Assembly (NCBI GenBank): GCA_016218065.1
Contig: JACRFA010000174.1
Location: forward strand, 1-34,111
Length of the DNA stretch: 34,111 bases
From: Ignavibacteriota bacterium
GTDB lineage: Bacteria > Bacteroidota > Ignavibacteria > UBA10030 > UBA6906
Direction: 5' to 3'
The position numbers and the translations under genes are program-made. The stretch's first letter is position 1. Every line of letters begins with the position of its first letter. Below, piece after piece: positions 16,647-24,912 of the stretch. The notes beneath the pieces were generated by a model. That model had not been told where the DNA came from and made no database searches. It was given only the letters and a program-made list of their open reading frames with translations.

Positions 16647-18701
16647 CTATCGAATCAAGCACATTTTTCTTGTCAGCGTAGAGCCACCCGCGCTAAGTCT
16701 GTACACATACACGCCGCTGGATATACCTGTTCCGCTAAACACTCTCTCATGACGTCCGGGCTTCAGCTCGTCATTCACCAACGTTGCCACTTCGCGACCA
16801 AGCATGTCAAAAACCTTCAACGACACAAATCGTGTGGTGAGAGAAATCGAACTGCCAGAGCCTCCCCGTTCATCAGGAAGGCCGGCAATCTCAAACCGTA
16901 TTGTCGTCGAAGGATTAAAGGGATTGGGATAGTTCTGCTCCAACTGAAATACGTATGGCCGCCGGATCTCTTCAACGACATCCGTAAACGAAACCATCTG
17001 CTTCAAAATCCATCCGTCAGGATCGAAAATCACGCTGTCCGGCTGAGTCGAAAGTGGAAGCTTGAATGTCTGGAGGCGAAGACTATCATGAACAATGTAG
17101 TCGCGAGTGTTTGCCCCGAAGTAAGCACGAACGCGGATCGGCATCTTAAATATCGGCCACGCTGCTTCCTGGTTTTGCTGAACTGTGTACGTCAGCGTGT
17201 CGGCGTTCCACGTGAACCTCGTCGCATACTTTGGCCATCCCTTGCCAAAGATCCATTGGTTGAAGAACCAGCTCATGTCTCGCCCGGCAACGGAGTCGAC
17301 GACATTCTGCAACTCAGATGTGATTGCACTTTTGCCTGCGTACTTCGCCTGATATGCGCGCAGCGATTTGAAGAACACCGAATCGCCGACTACGCCGCGC
17401 AAAGTGTGCAACACCCACCCGCCTTTCGAGTACACGGCCCGGGTGAAGAGATCAAACCCCTGTCCCACCGGATCGTAGATCGCGCCTTGCCACGAGACGA
17501 ACTGAAATTGACTGAGCGTATCGCGCATGTAGGCTTTCAGTGAATCGAAGCCATAAAGATGTTCGCGCCAGAGCGCTTCGCAGTACGTCGCGAAACTTTC
17601 GTTCAGCCAGATGTCTGCCCATGTGCCGCATGTAACGTTGTCGCCCCACCACTGATGCGCCAGCTCGTGCGACACAACCCAGTGGCTCGTAGCATAGTAA
17701 CGGTTCATCGTGGTAATGGTCTGATGTTCCATGCCGAGGTAACCAAACGGAACAATCGCCGTCATGCCGTATTTGTCGAACGGATACTCGCCAAACAAAC
17801 CGGCGTACGCGGAGACCATCTGTCTGACAGTCGGCAGAAACGCGGCGGTCCAAGCGGAATCGACGAACGGCACGGCATTCCACGAGTAGTACTGCAACGG
17901 AATCGTGTCGCCTGTGGACTTGATGTATGGAAGGGACGAAACGGAAAACCGCGAGACCGTCATACAAACAAGGTGAGTCGCGATGGGTTGGCTCTGCAAC
18001 CAGCGCCACGTGAGTGTTCCATCCAGATTATTCGTCGTGCCGAGAAATTTACCGTTGGAGGCGGCGACGTAGCCGCTGGAAACAGTCACGTTAATCTCAG
18101 CCGTCGCTTTCTCCCACGGCTGATCGTAACATGGAAACCAGAACCGCGCATCCGACGGCTCAGAGAATGTGTAGCCAAGGTTTGCGGGAAGACCTATTGT
18201 GTCTCTGAAGAAATAGAATCCCTGCCGCGAACTTGTTCGTCGGAAGTTCTGCAGACGATGATATGCGATGTCGATCAACAATGTATCGCCCGCATGTCGC
18301 GTCTCATTCAACGGAATCGTGAACGTCTCTGTGAGCGAATCAAGCTGTGCCGACTTCGCCACCCCGTCGACGCGTACCGTGTCGAGCGCAAGTCCAACGG
18401 AATTCAGAACGAGTGAATCGACGTTCCGCTTCAGCTTCATTTTCATGAAACATCTTCCCGCCAGCGCATCGGATGTCATGGGAAGCGTGATGTCGAGTTT
18501 GTAGTGAAGCATATCAAAGGGCTGCGGACCTTCATACGCATCCATCACCAACGCGTGCGATGTCAGGTATCGCAGATCCGGCAAACCGATCCTTCCCTCC
18601 TTTTCAACCGGGACTTGCCGATGTTGGGCCACGACTCTGAGCACAACAACCAGAATCCAGAATCCCAGAGCCAGAATCCTTCGCCTATTCAAATGCTTCA
18701 C
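16647..18701 (-). CDS. M1-family aminopeptidase with T9SS sorting domain
   Basis: M1 enzymes are zinc aminopeptidases. The signal peptide (1-25) ends VVAQ. The catalytic core has HELAHQWWGD at 345-354 and the third zinc ligand Glu368 in WLNESFATY, with exactly 18 residues between, plus a substrate-side motif YLGMEHQT (321-328) in place of the classic GAMEN. A tyrosine in AVYSKGGWVLHTLR fits the transition-state Tyr. The sorting domain follows ([18 protein letters not shown] ... [18 protein letters not shown] ... RKMCLIR) and carries an extra loop (GLPDERGGSGSSISLTTR). The start is a GTG with GGAG five bases upstream, overlapping the transporter gene end by 17 bp. Cargo status implies digestion of peptides outside the cell. 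Confidence 0.92.
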   Translation of the reverse strand: MKHLNRRRILALGFWILVVVLRVVAQHRQVPVEKEGRIGLPDLRYLTSHALVMDAYEGPQPFDMLHYKLDITLPMTSDALAGRCFMKMKLKRNVDSLVLNSVGLALDTVRVDGVAKSAQLDSLTETFTIPLNETRHAGDTLLIDIAYHRLQNFRRTSSRQGFYFFRDTIGLPANLGYTFSEPSDARFWFPCYDQPWEKATAEINVTVSSGYVAASNGKFLGTTNNLDGTLTWRWLQSQPIATHLVCMTVSRFSVSSLPYIKSTGDTIPLQYYSWNAVPFVDSAWTAAFLPTVRQMVSAYAGLFGEYPFDKYGMTAIVPFGYLGMEHQTITTMNRYYATSHWVVSHELAHQWWGDNVTCGTWADIWLNESFATYCEALWREHLYGFDSLKAYMRDTLSQFQFVSWQGAIYDPVGQGFDLFTRAVYSKGGWVLHTLRGVVGDSVFFKSLRAYQAKYAGKSAITSELQNVVDSVAGRDMSWFFNQWIFGKGWPKYATRFTWNADTLTYTVQQNQEAAWPIFKMPIRVRAYFGANTRDYIVHDSLRLQTFKLPLSTQPDSVIFDPDGWILKQMVSFTDVVEEIRRPYVFQLEQNYPNPFNPSTTIRFEIAGLPDERGGSGSSISLTTRFVSLKVFDMLGREVATLVNDELKPGRHERVFSGTGISSGVYVYRLSAGGSTLTRKMCLIR

Positions 18702-19614
18702 TCAATCTCCCATACACTTGCTTTCCATTCGCGACTAAAAGTCCAACCAGGACAAACGCCGCCCCCACAAACACATTCGGGTCGAGCGACTCAGCCAGTA
18801 CTGCCGACCCTAACACGACTGCAACAATCGGCGTAATGAAACTGATAAGCGATAGGTACACCGCCTGAACGCGTTTCAGCAGCCAAAAATACGCTGCGAA
18901 CACAACCACAGATCCGATCGTGCCGAGGTACACGATCGAGCCAATCGACGCAGCGTCCCACACAACAGACGCGTGCGATTCCAAAACAAAACTCATTGCC
19001 ACAAGAATCACGGCGCTCGCAGACATCCCGACAAAATTGAATGCAAAGGGACTAATGTTGTGGCCGATCTTTTTGACGAGGACGAGACTGTAAGCTTGCA
19101 TGATTGTCGTCGCGACGACCATTGCCATGCCGAGCAGCGTTCGCGCGTCGGCAACATGCACGTCGCCGGCAAAGATGACGACCAATCCCGCAAAGGCAAG
19201 TCCGATGCCTGCAACCTTGAACACGTTGAGCGGCTCCTCTTTCAACATCACGTGCGAAAAGATTCCAACCCAAAATGGATACGCCGCGAAGAGAATGCTC
19301 GCCAGACCGGTAGGCACGTATTGCTCCGCCCAGTAGATGAAGGCAAACGGGATCGAGTATGAAAGGAAGATGAGCACGCCGTACATCTTCTTGGCGTCGG
19401 CAGTCATCGGAATCTCGATCCGTTGCACCTTGATGATGAGCCAGAGAATCACTCCCGCAATTGCGAATCGAAGTCCCGCGCCAAGCAGCGGCGGCACGCC
19501 CGACAATCCGATCTTGATCGCAAGCCATGTCGATCCCCAAACAAAACACGCTGTGGCAAATGCCAGGTAGATTTTTATGCGTTCACTGTTCAATGGCGCC
19601 TCAGTACTGTTCAT
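18685..19614 (-). CDS. EamA/DMT-superfamily inner-membrane transporter
   Basis: The protein has about ten hydrophobic segments arranged as two EamA repeats. The first starts IYLAFATACFVWGSTWLAIK with the usual WGS motif and 'LLGAGLRFAIAG'. The second starts near LLGMAMVVATTIMQAYSLVL and ends with FITPIVAVVLGSAVLAESL and VLVGLLVAN, typical of the family's last two helices. Members export small metabolites such as amino acids or nucleobases; the substrate cannot be told. The start is set at MNSTEAPLNSERIKIY, which leaves the standard length of 309. An in-frame extension upstream has no hydrophobic helix. It leads the minus-strand run with the peptidase and uvrC, and is divergent from the YbaK gene. 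Confidence 0.9.
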   Translation of the reverse strand: MNSTEAPLNSERIKIYLAFATACFVWGSTWLAIKIGLSGVPPLLGAGLRFAIAGVILWLIIKVQRIEIPMTADAKKMYGVLIFLSYSIPFAFIYWAEQYVPTGLASILFAAYPFWVGIFSHVMLKEEPLNVFKVAGIGLAFAGLVVIFAGDVHVADARTLLGMAMVVATTIMQAYSLVLVKKIGHNISPFAFNFVGMSASAVILVAMSFVLESHASVVWDAASIGSIVYLGTIGSVVVFAAYFWLLKRVQAVYLSLISFITPIVAVVLGSAVLAESLDPNVFVGAAFVLVGLLVANGKQVYGRLSEAFE

Positions 19615-19766
19615 CACATGTTGGCAGAAAGCTGCTTGCAAGGTAAGGAGATTGTGCGAGTGAGGCAAAGAATTCGAGAAGTTGATAAGATGTTGGATGT
19701 CTGCTATATTGTTCGTGCTTCCTTGTAGTACCAGCGCTCCCATGCACACGAATCCGATTCTCAACC

Positions 19767-20255
19767 ATGAGCAAACAAGATATCCCGACAACCCAGGCGG
19801 TTCGCGTGTTGCGGGCGAAACAAATTGAGTTCACTCCCCACTTCTATGCGTACGAAGAACGCGGAGGAACGCGCCTTTCGGCGGAGTCTCTCGGCGTTCC
19901 CGAGCATGCGGTCATCAAAACCATCGTCCTCGAGACACAGGAGAAGAAACCGCTGATCTGCCTGATGCATGGCGATCAGGAAATCTCCACGAAGAATCTC
20001 GCGAGATTTCTTGGCGTCAAAGGAGTCGTTCCGTGTGAACCGGCGACCGCAGGCAAACACACAGGCTACATGGTCGGTGGAACAAGCCCATTCGGAACGA
20101 CCAAGATACTTCCGGTGTATGTTGAATCATCGATCTTGAATCTTGAACGCATCTACATCAACGGAGGTAAGCGGGGATTTCTTGTTGAGATGAATCCAAG
20201 AGACATCTCCCAGGCAATCGACGTCACCGAAGTTAACGTCGCGATCACCAATTGA
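19767..20255 (+). CDS. ybaK: YbaK/EbsC-type Cys-tRNA(Pro) deacylase
   Basis: The family removes cysteine wrongly charged onto tRNA-Pro. The 162-residue protein has the single YbaK fold: VRVLRAKQIEFTPHFYAYEERGGT, SAESLGVPEHAVIKTIVLE with the central KT lysine, LICLMHGDQEISTKNLARFLG, and the glycine-rich loop GYMVGGTSPFGTTKILPVYVE. The C-terminal part (INGGKRGFLVEMNP) closes the pocket. It heads a plus-strand run of four genes. Confidence 0.92.
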   Translation: MSKQDIPTTQAVRVLRAKQIEFTPHFYAYEERGGTRLSAESLGVPEHAVIKTIVLETQEKKPLICLMHGDQEISTKNLARFLGVKGVVPCEPATAGKHTGYMVGGTSPFGTTKILPVYVESSILNLERIYINGGKRGFLVEMNPRDISQAIDVTEVNVAITN

Positions 20256-20292
20256 CGACTCCCGTGCCAACACTCTCTTATGCGCACTGCCG

Positions 20293-21057
20293 ATGACTGA
20301 CTCCCTCTGGACAATCCCGATTTTGTTTCTCACCGGTGCTATTGCCGGATTGGTGGATTCGATTGCCGGCGGTGGCGGGCTTATCACCATACCGGTCATG
20401 TTGAGCATTGGACTGCCGCCTCAGGTTACATTGGGCACGAACAAATTTCAAGCGAGCTTCGGCAGTTTCACGGCGGCGGCGTACCACGTGCACAAGAAAA
20501 ATGTCGATCTCAAAGACGCGTGGCTCGGCATCGTGTGCACATTGATTGGCGCGGCCATCGGCACATGGGGCGTGCAACAAATTGATGCGCAAGCGCTCGG
20601 TAAAGTTATCCCGTTCCTCCTCGCCGGCATTCTCGTCTATACATTCTTCACACCATCACTCGGCGAAGTTGACAGCGCGCCGAAACTGCGCAAGAATGTT
20701 TTCTATCTCATCATGGGACTGGCTCTTGGCTTCTACGATGGGTTCTTCGGTCCCGGTGTCGGATCGTTCTGGGCAATCGCGTTCGTTGCGTTGCTCGGCT
20801 TCAATCTTTCGCGGGCAACCGGCTACACGAAGCTTATGAACTTCGTGAGCAACATTGTATCATTGATCGTGTTTGCGATGGGTGGAAACGTCTGGCCGGT
20901 GTTTGCTATCCCGATGGCTGTTGGTCAGATCGTTGGCGCCCGATTAGGCTCAGGTCTCGTCGTGAAGCGCGGCGCGGCGTTCATCCGTCCTGTCTTCGTC
21001 ACCATGGTGGTCATTATGATTTTCAAAGTCTTCTACGACAAATTCATTGCACAGTAA
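20293..21057 (+). CDS. TauE/SafE-family (YfcA-like) permease
   Basis: The 254-residue membrane protein has about eight helices. The first repeat has GAIAGLVDSIAGGGGLITIP and TLGTNKFQASFGSFTAA; the second has GLALGFYDGFFGPGVGSFWAIAFV and RATGYTKLMNFVSNIVSLIVF. The two glycine-rich motifs and the 'TNK.Q' and 'T..TK..NF.SN' strings are those of YfcA. The family moves organosulfur or other small anions; the substrate is unknown here. It sits 37 bp after the ybaK gene, and the deaminase follows two bases after its stop. Confidence 0.92.
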   Translation: MTDSLWTIPILFLTGAIAGLVDSIAGGGGLITIPVMLSIGLPPQVTLGTNKFQASFGSFTAAAYHVHKKNVDLKDAWLGIVCTLIGAAIGTWGVQQIDAQALGKVIPFLLAGILVYTFFTPSLGEVDSAPKLRKNVFYLIMGLALGFYDGFFGPGVGSFWAIAFVALLGFNLSRATGYTKLMNFVSNIVSLIVFAMGGNVWPVFAIPMAVGQIVGARLGSGLVVKRGAAFIRPVFVTMVVIMIFKVFYDKFIAQ

Positions 21058-21059
21058 CC

Positions 21060-21515
21060 ATGCACCCGACCATTGATTATCAGGCAATGTTGGATGTTGC
21101 AATCGAAGAAGCCCGTCGCGGTCTTGCAGAGGGGGGCATTCCCATCGGGGCCGCGATCTACAACAACAAAGGCGTGTTGCTCGGCCGCGGACACAACCGT
21201 CGCATTCAGGAGAACGATCCGTCGGTTCATGCTGAAACGGACGCGTTCCGAAAAGCAGGACGCCAGCAATCTTATCGCGACAAGATCATGGTCACCACGC
21301 TCGCTCCCTGCTGGTATTGCAGTGGGCTTATCCGTCAATTCAAGATCGGAACAGTGGCTGTGGGCGAGTCCGTGAACTTTCAAGGCGGCATCGAGTGGCT
21401 TCGGGAGAATGGAGTGAAGGTCGTAGATTTGCATTCACAGGAATGCATAGCGATGCTCGCCGATTTTATCAGCACGCATGCGGAAATCTGGAATGAGGAT
21501 ATCGGAGAGGAATGA
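21060..21515 (+). CDS. Cytosine deaminase (yeast FCY1-like)
   Basis: The zinc-dependent deaminase motifs are HAE at 57-59 (general acid Glu59) and PCWYC at 83-87 (zinc cysteines 84 and 87). The opening (YQAMLDVAIEEARRGLAEGGIPIGAAIYNNKGVLLGRGHNRR), the 'VAVGESVNFQGG' strand and the last residues (EIWNEDIGEE, compare DWFEDIGE in yeast cytosine deaminase) make it closer to the fungal FCY1 type than to TadA or CDA. It probably converts free cytosine to uracil for salvage. The start lies two bases after the permease stop, so the two are translationally linked and the permease may carry a related substrate; this is inference. Confidence 0.85.
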   Translation: MHPTIDYQAMLDVAIEEARRGLAEGGIPIGAAIYNNKGVLLGRGHNRRIQENDPSVHAETDAFRKAGRQQSYRDKIMVTTLAPCWYCSGLIRQFKIGTVAVGESVNFQGGIEWLRENGVKVVDLHSQECIAMLADFISTHAEIWNEDIGEE

Positions 21516-21541
21516 TTTGCTATCTTACACAGAGGAACATT

Positions 21542-21700
21542 ATGGAGATCAGAAAAGAAATCATCCGTAACGGCGTCAGCTTCGGGACCGCGCTTTCCAT
21601 TTGCATTTCGTGGTCAATCAACCACTCGGTGCTGTGGGCAATCGTGCACGGCTTCTTCTCGTGGTTGTACGTTGTGTACTACTGGATTTTTCTGCGTTAG
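21542..21700 (+). CDS. Small conserved membrane protein
   Basis: The 52-residue protein is MEIRKEIIRNGVSFGTALSI, then SWSINHSVLWAIVHGFFSWLY, ending YWIFLR. The 'GTALS...SWS.NHSVLWAI.HG..SW.YV.Y' pattern is a small widespread family with two hydrophobic stretches and no known role. The start is the ATG with AGAGGA five bases upstream; the in-frame upstream codon is less likely. It is the last gene of the plus run and overlaps the convergent era stop by four bases. Confidence 0.8.
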   Translation: MEIRKEIIRNGVSFGTALSICISWSINHSVLWAIVHGFFSWLYVVYYWIFLR

Positions 21701-22617
21701 AGTTTGTATCCGAGGCGCGAGAGAGCGGCCGCGTTTCCCCGCCACTCCTTTTGTACCTTCACGTGCAACTCAAGAAACACGGGCTTATGGAGAAATTTCT
21801 CAATCTCCTTGCGCGCTTTGGCGCCGATCTCCTTGAGCATCTCCCCCTTCTTGCCGATCAGGATTCCCTTCTGCGAGTCGCGCTCCACATAGATGTCGGC
21901 GCTGATGAACGTCTTGCCGACTTCCCGTTCTTTGAACTCCACGATGTCGACTGTGGTTGAATAGGGAATTTCTTCTTTCGTGGCAAAGAAAATTTTCTCG
22001 CGAATAATTTCGCTCACAAAGAAACGCTCGGAGTGTTCGCTGACAATATCGGTGGGATACATCGGCGGGTGTTCGGGAAGCAGTTTGACGAGTGTCGTTA
22101 CGAGATCCTGAGTTCCCTCGTGCTTCAAAGCGGAAATCGGGAAAATGTCTTTGAACGGAAATGCCTTCGAATAGAAATCGATGATCGGGAGGATGTTCTG
22201 CTTTTCTATCGCATCAATTTTGTTGATGACAAGAAAGACAGGAGTCTTCAGTCCCTTCAATCTCGAGAACGCGTCATCGTGAGTCAGATCCTGATCAATG
22301 TTGGGTCGGGTCGCATCGATCATAAACACCAAGGCGTCGGCATCCTGAATCGCCGAGGACGCAAACTCCATCATCACTTCCTGCAGCAAGTATTTTGGTT
22401 TGATGATGCCCGGCGTGTCAAGGAAGATCATTTGATATTCCCTGGTGGAGAGGATGCCGAAGATCTTGTGCCGGGTGGTCTGTGCTTTGGGCGTAACAAT
22501 GGAAATCTTCTGCTGCAACAACGCATTCATGAGTGTCGACTTGCCAACATTCGGTTCCCCGATAATTGCCACATAGCCGCACCGAAAATGGTCAGCAAGA
22601 TTCAGTTCTTCGTTCAT
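21697..22617 (-). CDS. era: GTPase Era
   Basis: Era binds the 3' end of 16S rRNA and assists 30S assembly. G1 is GEPNVGKST (20-28), the switch-I threonines lie in AQTTRHKI (46-53), G3 is DTPG (67-70) and the NKID motif is near 133. The KH RNA-binding domain (KGILIGKKGEMLKEIGAKAR, ~253-272) precedes the ending LELHVKVQKEWRGN. Length 306 is normal. It lies 88 bp after the DUF2442 gene with a terminator between, so it has its own promoter. Confidence 0.97.
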   Translation of the reverse strand: MNEELNLADHFRCGYVAIIGEPNVGKSTLMNALLQQKISIVTPKAQTTRHKIFGILSTREYQMIFLDTPGIIKPKYLLQEVMMEFASSAIQDADALVFMIDATRPNIDQDLTHDDAFSRLKGLKTPVFLVINKIDAIEKQNILPIIDFYSKAFPFKDIFPISALKHEGTQDLVTTLVKLLPEHPPMYPTDIVSEHSERFFVSEIIREKIFFATKEEIPYSTTVDIVEFKEREVGKTFISADIYVERDSQKGILIGKKGEMLKEIGAKARKEIEKFLHKPVFLELHVKVQKEWRGNAAALSRLGYKL

Positions 22618-22630
22618 ACCTTCTCCATAG

Positions 22631-22655
22631 ACAAAACCCCGTCATGAAAACGGGG
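22631..22655 (-). terminator. Terminator between DUF2442 gene and era
   Basis: On the minus strand CCCCGT, TTTCATG, ACGGGG forms a stem followed by TTTTGTC. It ends the glnB-DUF4160-DUF2442 transcript before era. Confidence 0.8.
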
Positions 22656-22705
22656 CGAGTGATCATACATGGATAAGACGACGACATTCGTTCAAAGAAC
22701 GAGTG

Positions 22706-22978
22706 TTACGCAGCCGAAGGAATAACGCCCGGCGCAGGCGCGCCGCGCAGCAGCCCTTCGGTACTCAGATCTTCGTCAATATCAGGCCAATGTATGTGGA
22801 ACCCTGCTCCAGCGATTCGCCAATTCGTTCGCTGGGCCGGAGAAGCGTGAAGCAAACGCGGATACCAGGCCAGAGGAACAATAATCGTTCTGCCATCGAA
22901 TAGATCTACACCTATGGTATCCTCAGTGAAGTGAACATTTCGTACGCGTTCACCCGGTTTGACGTCTGATGTGTTCAT
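22706..22978 (-). CDS. DUF2442-family protein
   Basis: The 90-residue protein has VRNVHFTEDTIGVDLFDGRTIIVPLAWYPRLLHASPAQRTNWRIAG-type sequence, matching DUF2442: a beta-hairpin with 'DGR.I.VPL.WYPRL..A...R..W...G.G..IHWP.IDEDLS..GLL'. Proteins of this family are nearly always paired with a DUF4160 gene, as here (29-bp overlap). They are suspected toxin-antitoxin-like pairs, the DUF2442 member being the likely DNA-binding antitoxin; no mechanism is proven. A hydrophobic end (GAPAPGVIPSAA) is usual. Confidence 0.88.
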   Translation of the reverse strand: MNTSDVKPGERVRNVHFTEDTIGVDLFDGRTIIVPLAWYPRLLHASPAQRTNWRIAGAGFHIHWPDIDEDLSTEGLLRGAPAPGVIPSAA

Positions 22979-23195
22979 TCCATGCCTCTATGCATTCATG
23001 CTTTCGTTCAACCAGAATTCGTTCGATCTCCCGTAGTTCTTTTGGCGTATACCCAAGGTTTCTTGTCAAAGCGACAGGCTGCAGCCAAAATTTTGCAGAG
23101 CATTCGTCGCGATCAACATGCACATGCAACGGCTCGCGAAGATCATGGCTGACAAAGTAAACCCGGTACGGTCCATGGAGGAAAACAGTCGGCAT
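22950..23195 (-). CDS. DUF4160-family protein
   Basis: The 81-residue protein reads MPTVFLHGPYRVYFVSHDLR, EPLHVHVDRDECSAKFWLQP, VALTRNLGYTPKELREIERI and ends with a basic helix. The 'PTV....G.R.YF.S.D..EP.HVHV....AKFWL.PV.L..N.G' pattern is DUF4160. It starts three bases after the glnB stop (TAGtccATG), so it is translationally linked to the PII gene. The functional meaning of the DUF4160/DUF2442 pair is unknown. Confidence 0.88.
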   Translation of the reverse strand: MPTVFLHGPYRVYFVSHDLREPLHVHVDRDECSAKFWLQPVALTRNLGYTPKELREIERILVERKHECIEAWNEHIRRQTG

Positions 23196-23198
23196 GGA

Positions 23199-23552
<354 letters not shown>

Positions 23553-23555
23553 TTA

Positions 23556-23862
23556 CTACTCAATGATGTTCATACGTTGATATTCCCCTTTGTCAATCAT
23601 CTCAGACACCAATCGGGCAAGAGGTTGAAGAGTGGGATGAAGGTTATCATGCGCACGCAGGAGAAAGACCACAATAGGAAACTTGTCGAGATTCTGTTGG
23701 TATTCCAAATTCTTGTCCGCAGTGATGAGCGCTTCAAATCCTTTCCAAGTCATCAAGCCCAAAAGCTCTCCGTTCTTCTTACCTATCCATCCCATATAAT
23801 CGACCGTGTACACTTCATGCTGTGCACCGAGGTCGAATCTCAGCATATGAGGAAGATTCTCA

Positions 23863-23879
<17 letters not shown>
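23556..23879 (-). CDS. DUF5615 PIN-like toxin
   Basis: The protein starts MKILLDENLPHMLRFDLGAQ, with the DEN motif typical of DUF5615 (Mut7-C/PIN-like), followed by HEVYTVDYMGWIGKKNGELL and FEALITADKNLEYQQNL (the 'L.T.D.....Q' core). The 107 residues fit the family. In the usual view these are RNase-fold toxins held by a DUF433 partner. The upstream DUF433 gene overlaps its start by 17 bp, matching that pairing. The gene ends 18 bp before glnB. Confidence 0.88.
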
Positions 23880-24349
<470 letters not shown>

Positions 24350-24354
24350 CTAGA

Positions 24355-24561
24355 TCATATCATTTGGAAATTGCGCGTGACTTTTACAAACTTCCTTTTG
24401 CCGTTCTGTCCCTTTCTTTCCCGGATAGGTATTTCTTTCTGGACAAACTCGATGGTGGCTCCATTGGGAATCTGATCAAGAACATTGGGATGCTTGAGAA
24501 CATGTCGCATAAAATCGAACGCAACGTCTATGTTATGCTCCACCATTTCCTTCTTTGTCAT
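24355..24561 (-). CDS. Small DUF5647-like protein
   Basis: The 68-residue protein (MTKKEMVEHNIDVAFDFMRH, VLKHPNVLDQIPNGATIEFV, then a basic VRNF-type end) resembles DUF5647: 'N...A..F..Y.L.HPE..D.IP..A.I.F'. Family function is unknown. The upstream gene overlaps it by 29 bp, so they form a two-gene cassette between secA and the truncated glnB. Confidence 0.65.
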   Translation of the reverse strand: MTKKEMVEHNIDVAFDFMRHVLKHPNVLDQIPNGATIEFVQKEIPIRERKGQNGKRKFVKVTRNFQMI

Positions 24562-24877
24562 TCTTCATTCTCCTCAAATACTGTTTCTTATACCATCGCC
24601 AATGGTCTTTTATGTCTTGATGGGCGTATAACAGCGCGTCTTCAAGCCTCTCCATCGCGATACTTTGCTTTTCCTTGCCCCCCTTGGGCAGGAGAGTATC
24701 CCGATGGAAGAATCCATGAGCACAATCGTACCTGACGATCGGTAACCAACGCTCCCCGTACAACGATTCGTATTGCACTACAAGGTCTATCACTCTTCCC
24801 CTGTCGGTAGTGAACCTCACCCTCAGCCGCTCATTACCTGATGCATCAAGCTTGTGGAGATATTCCGTCGTCTTCAT
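24533..24877 (-). CDS. Uncharacterised cassette protein (DUF7718-like)
   Basis: The 114-residue protein has RLRVRFTTDRGRVIDLVVQYE, ERWLPIVRYDCAHGFFHRD and an Asp/Glu-Lys-rich helical end (HQDIKDHWRWYKKQYLRRMK). The 'F..E.G.V..FVVQYE......W.PIVRYD..HGF.H.D' core is a small family that I recall only as a domain of unknown function (DUF7718 is the label I associate with it, unverified). Partnered with the DUF5647-like gene. It starts 35 bp after the secA stop and probably is transcribed with secA. Confidence 0.65.
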   Translation of the reverse strand: MKTTEYLHKLDASGNERLRVRFTTDRGRVIDLVVQYESLYGERWLPIVRYDCAHGFFHRDTLLPKGGKEKQSIAMERLEDALLYAHQDIKDHWRWYKKQYLRRMKNDKEGNGGA

Positions 24878-24912
24878 TCAACAGAGAGTCTGATTCAAGA
24901 ACTACAAATGGA

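Noticed and set aside
16533-18416. Long plus-strand frames (285 and 336 codons) opposite the M1 peptidase gene
   Set aside because: They mirror the codon structure of the peptidase and uvrC genes and show no protein-like pattern.
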